From: Allomyces arbusculus
Lineage: Eukaryota > Blastocladiomycota > Blastocladiomycetes > Blastocladiales > Blastocladiaceae
Length of the DNA stretch: 64,000 bases
Assembly: GCA_027604705.1 (NCBI GenBank)
Contig: JADHYV010000011.1
Coordinates: 1-64,000 of the forward strand
Direction of reading: 5' to 3'
Shown: in pieces, positions 52,754-62,962 of the stretch
How positions within the stretch are numbered: position 1 is the stretch's first letter
Layout of the letters: every line of letters begins with the position of its first letter
Program-made: the position numbers and the translations under genes
The notes under the pieces: model-generated
Told to the model about the DNA's origin: nothing
The model's database searches: none
What the model saw: the letters and a program-made list of their open reading frames with translations, nothing else

Positions 52754-55194
52754 TCACGACACCGCATAACTCGCTGCGCGCGGCGGTGCATTCCGCGCGC
52801 GCTCCACGTCCCATCCAGGCGGGAGCGGCGCGACATGCTCTTGCGCGGCCGCCTCCGGGTCCACCGCATGGCTGACTGCGGGCGGCAAGTACGACGTGCG
52901 GTGCCACTCCCACCGGTCGGGTGTCGGCGGCGGCGTTCCCATCGCAATCGCCCCTGCATCAGCGGCGCCAACCGACGAGGTGCTCCCGCGCCTCGGCAAT
53001 GTCGCTGGCGGAAGGGACAGCGTGCCCATGTACGACCCCCGCGCGCCCGGCGCCCCCATCGGATCCATCTCGGTCGGTGGGGGGATATGCATCAGCATCG
53101 ACGCGCGCGCGTCGTCCGTTGGCAGCGAACCAGCTGGTAACATCCTCGGCGTCGCTGCGGCAGGCGCCGGGGCCGCAATGGCGGGGGACCCCGCGCGCCC
53201 CGGCACGGGGGACGCGTGCCGCGTCGACGTCGCGGGACTGCTGGAACTCGCGTTCGTGACCGTCTCGAGCGCCGACCGGCGATGTTCGCGCATCGGGCCC
53301 GCACGGCGGCCGCGGATCGCGACGGCGGGCTCGCTGTCGGGGTCTGCGCGGGTCGGGCTGCTGGGCGCGCTGCCGGGACCGGACCAAGTGGAGCCCGAGA
53401 GTGGTGGAGGCGGGGCCGCGCGGCGTGCCGCGGCAGGACTGCCGCCAGACGATGTGGCGATCCCGCTCGACCGCGACCCGCCGCTGCTGCCGCCGGTCCG
53501 GCCAAACCACGCGTCCATGGCGCCGACGATACTCGCGGCCAAGTGCGCGGACCGGCGGCGGAACGCGTCGTCCGAGTCGGGGAACGGCGTGGCCCGTTGG
53601 TTGTTACCCCCGCCGGCGCGTCGGTGGGCCGGAGGTTGCGGCGGTGGCGAGGAACGGCCGGAGTGAAGCGCCGTCGGCATCGACACGGGCCGCGGGTGCA
53701 CGGCGGTGCGTCGTGACCGGTCGGCGGCTTCCGCGGCGGCGGCAGCAACAAGGGCGTTGTTAGCGGCAGCGACGTTGGGCGAGTACTCCCCAGGGGTCGC
53801 GTGCCACGGTCCGGTAGTCGGTGTTCCTGGCGTGCCCAAGAGGGTGGGCGACGCGACTGACGACGACGCGCCGAATGCGGGACTCGCACCATTCGAGTAA
53901 CTGCTCGTTCGGTTACTGCCATCGCCCCCACCATTCGCAGCGACGCCGCCATTATAAAACTTGGCGTACGGGTCGATCACGACGCTGTACCTTGGTTCCT
54001 GGACGGGCGTGGTCGCCATGGACATGGGCGTCATGTGCGGCGAGACGCCAAGCTGCGAGTTGGGCGCAGACGACGGCGGAGCAACACCGCTGTTCGCCTG
54101 CACGTGCGACGCAGCGACCCCCGCATCAAACTGCTCGTAGAGTTGCCGCTCGAGAATAGCCTGCTTCTTGGCGGCCTTGCGCTTGTTGCGCTCCCAGCAG
54201 AAGAGCGTCACGAACATGGAGACGATTGCAACGGCCGCGACCGAGCAAGACGCGACAATAATGATCATGTCGCGCGTCCAGAATGTGGACGCGGGCGAGG
54301 TCGAAGTTGCGGAGCAGGTCGGGAGCGACGTGGAGATGGAGCTCGCGCACGCGCTCGACGCGGAGAGCGAGGTGCAAGAGAAAGTGTTGGCGCCGCCGCC
54401 GAGCGTGCACGTGGCAAGACTGCTCGGGAGCGCGGGCAACGCGCCGGAGAACGAGTTACTGTCTAAACGACTGCGGTGGCGGTAAGAGAGAGTCAGCGTG
54501 GGGCCTGGGCAGGAGGAATGGCGCCGGAAACGCATCGGGTCGGCGGGCAGGTGCGTACAGTGATTGCAAATTGGAAAGACCCGAGAGAGTAGAGGGGAGC
54601 GCGCCATTGAGCTGGTTGTTGGCAAGGTTTCTATGCGACAATCCATGCGATGCAAACCGGGATGAGCGGAAAGAGCAGGATAATGGTGGCCGATGCGCGC
54701 GTCGTCGTACGCACAATGATCGCAACGACGCAATGGAACCGAGCTCGGCCGGAATCGACCCCGTAATTTGGTTGCTGCTCAAGTCCCTACGATCGACAAG
54801 CACATGGACAGCGTGAGCGGCGTGGCCACGCCAGTCGTATCAAGTATCAAGGAGCAAAAGCAATGCATCGCCGATGCGTACAGCAGCTCGAGATGGACAA
54901 GATCCTTGACAGCTGCCGGCAGCGATCCCGACAAGCCTGAGCTTGACCACACGCTACAATGTTGAGCGGACCGAGAACAATACTCGCGTCAACGTGACAT
55001 TCACTGGCGCGTGCGTGGAGCGACCGTGTCGCAGAACGGGAATGAACGGACATGCCGCGCACTTGGCCGCTCGTCGTGCAGTCGAGCCCCTTCCACTGAC
55101 AGCATGACGCGGTCGGCGCGTCATTGCGGGCAGCGAGCGGCAGGTTGAGTGACGTGGCGAGAGCAGCAAGCGCTGTGCATTCGGACGAGGCCAT
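52754..55194 (-). CDS. LRR single-pass receptor-like membrane protein
   Basis: Five exons (55194-55052, 54953-54882, 54786-54715, 54630-54559, 54470-52754) give 691 residues. Residues 1-48 are an LRR N-terminal cap (CTALAALATSLNLPLAARND, CCQWKGLDC). Then plant-type LRRs: GLSGSLPAAVKDLVHLELL, DLSSNQITGSIPAELGSIAS, NLANNQLNGALPSTLSGLSN, RLDSNSFSGALP. Exons 2-4 are each exactly 72 nt and start in phase 2, one 24-residue LRR per exon. After a Cys/Ser-rich spacer comes a membrane span near 186-209 (MIIIVASCSVAAVAIVSMFV), then a 480-residue Ser/Pro/Ala-rich cytosolic tail without a kinase domain. In frame before the first Met, the text LIPAAIAVAASA looks like the end of a signal peptide, so the true start is probably further up or in an unseen exon. 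It may be a surface sensor; the ligand is unknown. Confidence 0.85.
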
Positions 55195-55737
55195 GGCGGA
55201 CGCAGCAACAGCGATCGCCGCGGGTATCAGCGAGCGTCGTGCTGTGCGCTGCGGTGCCGTGCCTCGCCCAAGAACGTGCAGTGGACCGGTCGGCCAAGGT
55301 GAGCTGGTGCCGATATTTAGCGGTTGAGAGCAAACCGCGATTGACGTGGGCGGCCTGGTCGCCGCCTCGCTCGCTGGGAATGGAGCACTGGTTGGAGACG
55401 CAGCTCAGCTGGAGCGTGCGGTGCGATTGCTGGAGGTGGCGCGTCGTCCAGTGGGCAACTGCTGGAGCCCTTGCAGCGTCGACGGCGATATTTGGCTGGC
55501 AGGTGCCGGCGGTACTTGGGGCGGAAGGGCGCGCAGTCGGAAGGGTGGTCGCTGGCCGTTGGCGAGGACCGAGAGGAATGGAGTTGGTGCTGTTGGTGCG
55601 TCGGCAGGCAAGCGCCACAAGGCTGCGGCCACGAACAACCACCACCTTTGATCACGCTTTCGCCGGCCAATCCTCTGTCGCGCGCGGTCACACCAACCCG
55701 CCGCCTTCAGTTATTACTTTTATCACGCAGCGCGACC
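55195..55737. other. divergent spacer
   Basis: About 540 bp between the LRR receptor-like gene and FHIT. Its left edge probably encodes the missing signal peptide of the LRR protein; the rest should be promoter DNA. Confidence 0.4.
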
Positions 55738-56783
55738 ATGAGCATTGCGCCCAGTGCCGCCGCCGCAACGCGCGCCGTCGCCAAGTCGTTCCAGTTTGGC
55801 AAATGGACCATTCCGTGAGTATCAACCTCATCGTCAACGACGGCGTGATATTCTGCAAAGACATTGGCAGCGCATGGATACACCGCTGGGCACGGCTCAA
55901 GTCGCCTCGGCCCGATTTAGCTCCGCCTGCACTGTGCCCTTTGCGATCGTGACACCCGCGAAAGGGCTCCTTCAGCACGGCCATGGTTCGCGGACCCAAT
56001 CACCCGCAACCACTGGCTCTCGACGCGTCGCACGCGTAAGCCAACGTTGCTCGACAGAGATGTGGCGCGCTCGCCCGCCCAGTGTTGCCCGGCAAAACGC
56101 CACTGATTATGACGCGGCGTGCTGACGTTCTCTCGGTTATCGTCTCATTTAGGACGGGTGAGGTGTTCTTTACAAGCCGGCTGTCGTATGGCATGGTCAA
56201 TACCAAGCCGATTCTCCCGTACGTTCGCGCCGCTTCGCAACGTGCTTTTCGGAATGCCGAAGATTGACATGATCTTCTCGACCCCGTTTTTTTTGACGCA
56301 GTGGCCACGTTCTGGTCGTGCCGCGTCGCGTCGTGCAGCGGTTCACAGATCTGACGCCTGACGAGGTGACCGACCTGTGGATGGCGTCGCAGGCAATTGG
56401 CCGCGTCGTGGAGCGCGAGTTCAAGGGCGAGTCGCTCACGTTTGCGATCCAGGTGCGTACATTGATGCGTCCTGATCCCTTGCCTTAGCCCGATCTGGTC
56501 ATTTCATCGACAGCACAATTGGTCATGTTTGTAGGACGGCCCTGCGGCAGGCCAGACGGTGCACCATGTGCACGTTCACGTTATCCCGCGGCGGCGCGCC
56601 GACTTTGCCAACAACGACGACATTTACGGAGAGATAGAAGCGCAGGAGCAGGCGGGCATGCACCGGTCGCTGCAGCAGGGCATGGACGCGGACGAGAACC
56701 GCAAGGCGCGCACGCTTGCCGAGATGGAGGTCGAGTCGCGCATGCTGCGGCCGTTCTTTGAGCAGTACGAGGTGCTCGAGTAG
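55738..56783 (+). CDS. FHIT: FHIT-type diadenosine polyphosphate hydrolase
   Basis: Four exons (55738-55814, 56153-56218, 56302-56452, 56535-56783) in phase give 180 residues. The enzyme splits ApppA into AMP and ADP via a His-AMP intermediate. Blocks: FQFGKWTIPTGEVFFTSRLS (across the first join), YGMVNTKPILPGHVLVVPRR, FTDLTPDEVTDLWMAS, SLTFAIQDGPAAGQTVHHVH, and the histidine triad HVHVHVIP, followed by RRRADFANNDDIYGEIE. The tail helix is normal for fungal Aph1/Hnt2. The first intron is 338 nt, about four times the others (83 and 82 nt). Confidence 0.96.
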
Positions 56784-57314
56784 ATAATTGCTCACCGAGA
56801 ACAAATGCATTGGCACGCGTTGGCAGGTGTGAGTCGCGCCCACGTCATTCACAAGCAGCCGAGTCTTGGCCGGCGAGCCGATGGGCGTGGCAGGCGCCCG
56901 GCAACACCGCGCCATGCGCGCTTCCCGACGCTGTGCCGGCTGCCCGACGCTCGCTGCGCCATGCTGCAGCCGGTCGGAGCAAGTCGCAGCACCCCTCCGG
57001 CCCTGGTCTCCTTCTGCACCGACCGCGGCCGCCGCGCACGCCTGCCTCGCTCTGCCGCTGCCGACGCTCTCCGTCGCCGCCTAACTGCCCGCACTGCCCT
57101 CGGTGCCACCGCGGCACACTCTTCTACCGGCCGTGCGGCGCTCGGTTGCAACCACCCGCCTGCCGAACCCGGTGTTCCGACCAAGGACGCTGCCGCAGCT
57201 GCAGCAACGCCCCGCGTCACTTCTGACCCGGCGTCCCCCGCGAGCCAGTGCCCGTCTCGACCGGCCACGGCCCCTGCCGCCCCTGGAACCGACCTTCGAT
57301 TCTCGCCCGGCACC
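56784..57314. other. spacer or leader
   Basis: About 530 bp between two plus-strand genes. The frame of the following gene is open here from 56805, with Arg/Ala/Pro-rich text lacking any motif; I treat it as leader and promoter. Confidence 0.4.
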
Positions 57315-59487
57315 ATGAACGGCCCGTCGCGCACCAACTCGACGGCCGTGAGCACCGTGGGCGACCCGCGCCGCCGGCACAAGGCCAAGGACGACGCTAT
57401 CCGTCGTCGCGTTGACCAGGAGCTGCTGCGCAAGGGCCGGCGCCCAGCGCCGCCGTCCTCGTCGTCAAACCGCGCCGCGACGCCCACGGCGGCAGGCGCC
57501 AAGGCCGGGACTGTGGCTGCACTGCGTCCATCCCCGCCCGTCACGATTCGCCAGTCGATGCGTGTGCTCGACGCCGCGCAGCTCATGGCCGCGCGTCGCT
57601 GCGATGCGCTGCTTGTCGTCGACCAGCAGGTATTTTTTGGTTGGGCTGGCTGGGTCGTGGATGGCTGCGAGGAGACACGCTGACCCCCCTACCTCTCCAC
57701 GTACGTAGGACCGGCTCTGCGGCATCGTCACCGACAAGGACCTGGCGTTTCGCGTCGTTGCCGAAGGGCTCGACCCGAACACGACCAAGGTCTTTGAAAT
57801 CATGACCAAAAACGTCAAGTACTGCAACGCCAACAAGACGGCTTCCGAGGCGCTCTCAACCATGATCTCCGGCGGGTTCCGGCACTTGCCCGTCATGGAT
57901 GACGAAGGCGACGTGATTGGCATTCTTGACATTACCAAATGCCTCTACGAGTCGCTCGAACGCATCGACAAGTACTATGGCTCCTCCAAGAAACTCGCCG
58001 ATGCGCTCGAGGACGTGCAGCGCGACTGGGCCAGTTCCGGGATCAACGCCGCGCTCTCGGCGCAGTTTGAGATGATTCGGCAAAAGATGCTGTGCCCGGA
58101 CCTGTCGAGTATCATGGCCAATGACCGGGCCATGCCGCCGGAACTCACCTTGCGCGCGACCGTCAAGGACGCGGCGCGCGCCATGGCCAGTTTCCGGTCC
58201 ACGGCGATTCTCGTCTTCGACGATACGCGCCGGCTCGCGGGCATTTTCACGTCCAAGGATATGGTGCTGCGCGTCATGGCCGTCAAGGCCGACCCGCTGA
58301 CGACGAGTATCGTGCGCGTCATGACGCCGCATCCGGACACGTGCACGCACTCGACGTCGATTTACGATGCGCTGAAAATGATGCATGATAACCATTACTT
58401 GCACTTGCCCGTTGTGCACGCCGAGAACGAGAGCGAGGTCGTGGGGTTGATTGACGTGCTCAAGCTCACCTACACGGTCCTCGAAAAACTGGCCGCCGCA
58501 CGCGACCAGGACGCGGCGGGCAGTTCTGCGTGGTCGGGCTTGTGGGCGCTGGCGCCCGACGCCACCGGCGAGGCCGAGTCCATGATTGATGGGGCATCGA
58601 CGGTGCTTGGGCCCAGTTCAGCAACGCCCTCGTCGTTTGGGCCTGGCGGATTCGACCGTCGTGAATCGCCATCGCTGATTCGGCCGTCCGACTCGGCATC
58701 GGTCGTGTCGGACTCGCAAACGTATCTCGGGTCTGGGTCGGGCACCACCGTGCCGGGATTTGACCCGGAGCAGTGCTTTGCGTTCAAGTTCCGCGACCCG
58801 GGAACACTCGCCGTGCACCGCGTGACGGCACCGACCAACTTGGCGTTCCTCGTTGCGCTCATCAAAGAGAAGATTGGGCAGCATGTCGAAATCAACACGT
58901 TGTCGTACGCCGACGACGACGGCGACGATGTGGCTATTGTCGGCGACGACGACTTGATTGCGGCCGTCGCGCTCGCGCGCGAAACGGGACTGCGGCGGCT
59001 CCTGCTGTCCATCAACGGCGTCTCGCCGGCAAACAACGACCGGTTCCCGCGACGCCGGATGCCGTCGCACCCGGACGAGACTGCAACGGAACTCTACCGA
59101 CCTGGCGCACGGCGGCACGCCGAAGACGACGACGAGGAGGAGCGGGTCGAGGACGTGTCGGGTACGGGATCGCTTGAGCGTGGTGGGTCCCCCGCAGCGC
59201 TTGCCGCCGAGGGCGAGCCAACATCGCAGTCACTGACGCGCACGCGGTCGCGGTCGCGCACACTCAGCGGGTCGGTGGTCGCAACCGTGTTCCCGCCTAA
59301 TGTGCCAAAAGACGTGGTCCCGAGCGGGGCAGGAGCGGTCGTGCCGAGTAATGGCAGTAGTGGTGGTAGCGGGTGGCTCGAGCGCTTCATGGGCCAGGAC
59401 CCGCTGCAGCATCCGGCCGTGTTGATTGGCATGGGCGCCGTCGTCACGCTGAGTATGGTCGGGCTCGTAAGCCTGTTCCGGCACTGA
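57315..59487 (+). CDS. CBS-domain protein with PB1 domain and C-terminal anchor
   Basis: Exons 57315-57629 and 57709-59487 (79-nt intron, phase 0) give 697 residues. Four CBS motifs form two pairs: about 70-130 (SMRVLDAAQLMAARRCDALL, RLCGIVTDKDLAFRVVAEGL), 135-190 (ASEALSTMISGGFRHLPVMD), 250-315 (LAGIFTSKDMVLRVMAVKAD) and 318-370 (IYDALKMMHDNHYLHLPVVH). A PB1 domain lies near 460-540 (CFAFKFRDPGTLAVHRVTAP; LSYADDDGDDVAIVGDDDLI). The last residues are a membrane span (LIGMGAVVTLSMVGLVSLFR). The same CBS-CBS-PB1 order is known in fungi and plants (for example S. pombe Mug70). CBS pairs usually bind adenine nucleotides and PB1 domains pair with other PB1 proteins; the anchored role here is unknown. 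An alternative longer start exists at 56805. Confidence 0.93.
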
Positions 59488-59867
59488 GTGCATGTACACG
59501 CGCCCATTTTGTGTATCCATTTGCCTGCCTTTTTTTGACTGTTTTTGTTTGCACTGGACGTGTGGGCAGCGTGCCCTTTTGGTTTTGCGACTTTTCTTCC
59601 TGTTCCCCGCTCTCCTCCGCCTTCTTTTTCTCTTGCGGCGGCTCCGTGCGCTGCGCTTGTAGATCATTTTCTTCCTCTCTCGCTCTTTCTCTTTTGTTTT
59701 CCCTTTTCTTGTTACGACTTGCCACCACGGGCCGCGGTGGCTCTGGGCCTCATGGTGCTGCCTGACATAAGCACCATCGACGAACGCCCGCGCAAATTCT
59801 TTCAATCGGGAACCTGAATGAAGTTCGTGTTGAACCGTTCCACCCCTTTCCATTCGCTGCTGGATCT
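59488..59867. other. convergent spacer
   Basis: 380 bp, pyrimidine-rich on the plus strand, between the converging CBS-PB1 and MutL genes. Probably 3' UTRs. Confidence 0.5.
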
Positions 59868-62399
59868 TTACAAGAACCGCGTCCAACACGCCGTGCAAAG
59901 CACGGCCACCTGCGCGTCCCCACGTCGCGCGACCAATACCGGTCCGACCATCCCCACATCCATCGCCGCACCACCCACGTCCGCCGTCCCGATCCTATGT
60001 GCCGCATTGTGCGACGCGGTCGCGTGGACCGCGGGACACTCGGCGGCCGCCGCGTGCATCTGCATGGGCGCCGCTTGGCTGCCGTCACGCGGCACTAAAA
60101 ATGCGTTGATCCGCATCTGCCGCGGGTCGGGAGCCACGTCGAGCGGGAACAGCGGCGCCGAACCAGCGTCGCCAGTGATCGGCCGCGACAGTCCACCCCA
60201 TGCGCGACGCGGCCCGCCTCGGCCACGGCCGCCGCTCCATCCGCCGCCGCCACTGCCGCTGCCGCCACCCTGGCCGCGCGCGGACCATCTAGACGAATCC
60301 TGTCCGCCTTGGGCCGGCGCTGACGTCGGCGTCGGCACTGGGGGTGGTCCGGCGCGTTCCTCGCCGTTCTCCTCGACGTCACGCGGGGCCACGGACCTGA
60401 GCGCCGCGCGCTGCGCGGGCGACAGGCCCCGCGCGCCGAGATTTTCGTGAATCGGCGCGGCCGGCACGGGCACGGCCCGGGCTGGTGTCCGCGGCGGCGC
60501 CAACAGCGGTGGACCCGCATCGTTGTTGTCGTCAGCACGCCGCGCACGCTGTGGCGCGCGCGAATCTGTGAGACCCTCGTTGTCAGCCGGCCGTTTCGCG
60601 GTGAGCCGGAACGGGACCGGCGCATCAGGCTGCGTCGTTGGCGGCGCCGTGGTCCGTGCCGTACTCACGCCCACGCTCCGCGCGGGCGCGAGTGGCGACG
60701 ACGGTGCGAGTGTGAAGAGATGTGCCGCCGTTGTCGTAGTCGAGTCCACTGCCGCCGCCGGCGGGGGTGGGGTGACCGGCCGCTGCGGAGCGGGCAGAGC
60801 GCGCTTGACGAGCATTTCGACGGCGGTCGCAAGGTGTGGCTCGAGTTCCGAGACGAACGTGGCTTTGCTCGGGTCGAAGTTCACGTCGTAGTAGTGCGGG
60901 TCGAGGTGCAGGTGGAGGACGTGGAAGATCATGGTGGTGCGGAACGCTGCCGTAAAGAGCGGTTTCAACGCGGCGGTGGCGGACTTAATGGGCATGAGCG
61001 GGCGGCCGGAGAGAACGTAATGCGCGGGTAGGTTGGCGAGGAAGGCGAGGTCTGTAATGACGAAGACCGGATTAGTCGACGCGAGCAGATCAGGGGATCA
61101 GAACCCAACGTGCATACCGGCATCGGGCTTGGGCAAGATGAGCCGGATCTCGGTGCCTCCGGGGAGAGAGATTCCCAAATTGCGCCAGGACTCGTCGGGT
61201 CTAGCGGGCAGCACGAGGTCCTGGCACTGCGCCGCGACTTGACGGCCGTAGACGGCAGCGAGAGCGGTCATGACAGACGACGATGAGGCTTTGGTCCACG
61301 ACTCCTTGTCGTCACGCAAGCTGAACCGCACAGCCGGGTGCGCGAGCGCGTACCGGTGGAGTAAGATCTTGATGTCGGGTTTTTGCTTGACGAGGATCTA
61401 GCGAGCCGTGGTGGTTGTTAGACAATGAGGAATTGAACGGCTCAGAGGCGAGCGTCGTATGCGTGCCTGGCGGCGCACCGGAAAGGCAAAGAAGAGAGCG
61501 CGCACGGTCACTGACGTGCCGACGTTGCCTGGCGCGGCCTTGGTGCTGCGTGTTCGAAAGATGAGCGTCTGGCACGCAAAGAGCAGAAATGGGAAGGAGT
61601 CGACAGACTACCTCTTGACGTTGCCGTGCTGATCCAGCTGCAAAGTCGTCGCGAGCGCGTCATGTTTCGTCTTGGTCGTGATTTCAAGCGCCTGCGACAC
61701 TGCGGCGAGCGAGTAGAGCGCCTCGCCTAGGACGGACGCAAACATCAGATCGTGAATCGAGACGAATAGGACGACGATGATTATGCTTACCGCGGAACCC
61801 CAAGGTCGTGGTCGACTCCAAGTCCTCAAAGCGCGCAATCTTGGACGTGTGGTGACGCTTGGCAACCTGGCCAAAGTCGGCGGGCGCGATGCCAGAGCCA
61901 TTGTCTGTCGCCGCGACGCGCTGGCGTGAGCTGAGAGCACGTCGGAGATACGCTGCAGTGGAGAATGAACGGACCCATCACCTAGAAACCGAATCACAGA
62001 ATTGGCCAGGTCATTCGTCGTGAGGCGCACATCGAAGAGCACGATCACGACCGTACTGCCAACGACTGAGCGCCATGCTTGACCAAGTGTACGGAAATGG
62101 CGGTGGCGCCCGCGTCGAGTGCGTTCCTATTCCCCCCATTATTCGGAAGCGGTCAGATCGCGTCGCGGAGGCTGATGCGAGAACCAAATATGGACGCACT
62201 CGACGAGCTCCTTGACGGCCGACTCGACGCCCGTGATGACTTGGCCGGCGCCAAGGCGGCGGATGGTCGCGGCGGGCAGGTGCGAAACATGCGTCGCGGC
62301 GCGCGCAGGGTGCAACGGCGTCGTACTCGATGTCGTTGTTTCTGCAGTAGGCGCCCTCGCAGGCTGACCGGGCGCTGGGGTGGAGTGGGTGTCGGCCAT
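59868..62399 (-). CDS. MLH2: MutL homologue, MLH2 / human PMS1 type
   Basis: Seven exons (62399-62200, 62126-62057, 61920-61791, 61726-61612, 61545-61467, 61397-61118, 61051-59868) close in phase and give 685 residues. N-terminal GHKL ATPase motifs are all present: LPAATIRRLGAGQVITGVES, AVKELVENALDAGATAISVH, DNGSGI, HHTSKIARFEDLE, LGFRGEALYSL, GTSVTVRALFFAFPVRRQ. The opening LPAAT motif and LPKPDAD are closest to human PMS1/yeast Mlh2. The transducer domain continues to YYDVNFDPSKATFV. After about residue 350 the protein is a Pro/Ala/Gly-rich linker; no MutL C-terminal dimerisation domain or endonuclease motif is visible. QMRINAFL near 600 resembles a PCNA-binding PIP box. Exon 5 ends at a GC donor. 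Role: accessory MutL partner of MLH1 in mismatch repair or recombination. Confidence 0.9.
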
Positions 62400-62962
62400 G
62401 ATCCGCTGTGTCGGAAACTGGTGAAGGCGAAGAGAAAGGAGCGTGGTCGGGGTTTGTGCGGACTGTCGACGACGATGCGGTGGTGCTTGGCGAAGTAGTG
62501 TCGGCCGTCGACTCACTCCCGCCGCCCCCACTGTCGCGCGGCACAAGCAAGTGAAACCATCACGCCGGCCATCATCTGCGGCTTGTTGGGACCTGGTTGG
62601 CAGTCGGGGTCGCACGTCGTGTTTGTCGCGGCCGATGGTAGCGAGCTGTTGCACGCGTCCAACAGTGACAGTGTCAGCCCCACCGACGTGTCCGACCAGC
62701 CCTGGTTGCCCGATCGGAGGACCTGCGCGCGTCCCCCCCGGTGGTCCTTCGTTCGTCCCCTCGCTTCGTGGGCCGCGCATCGAGTCACTGCACGCACTGC
62801 AACCTGTCAGACCCGTCACCGGGCCACCGCTGGCTGGCCGCACTCCGCTGATCCAACGCAACCAACCCGACGAGAGTGCCCACGCCGACCGCTCACATTG
62901 ACCAGATTCGACCACCACCGCCGTGATCCGTGATCGGCAACTGCACGCAACAAAACACCACC
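62400..62962. other. divergent promoter region
   Basis: 563 bp shared by the divergent MutL and AOS1 genes, a likely bidirectional promoter. No specific element recognised. Confidence 0.5.
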
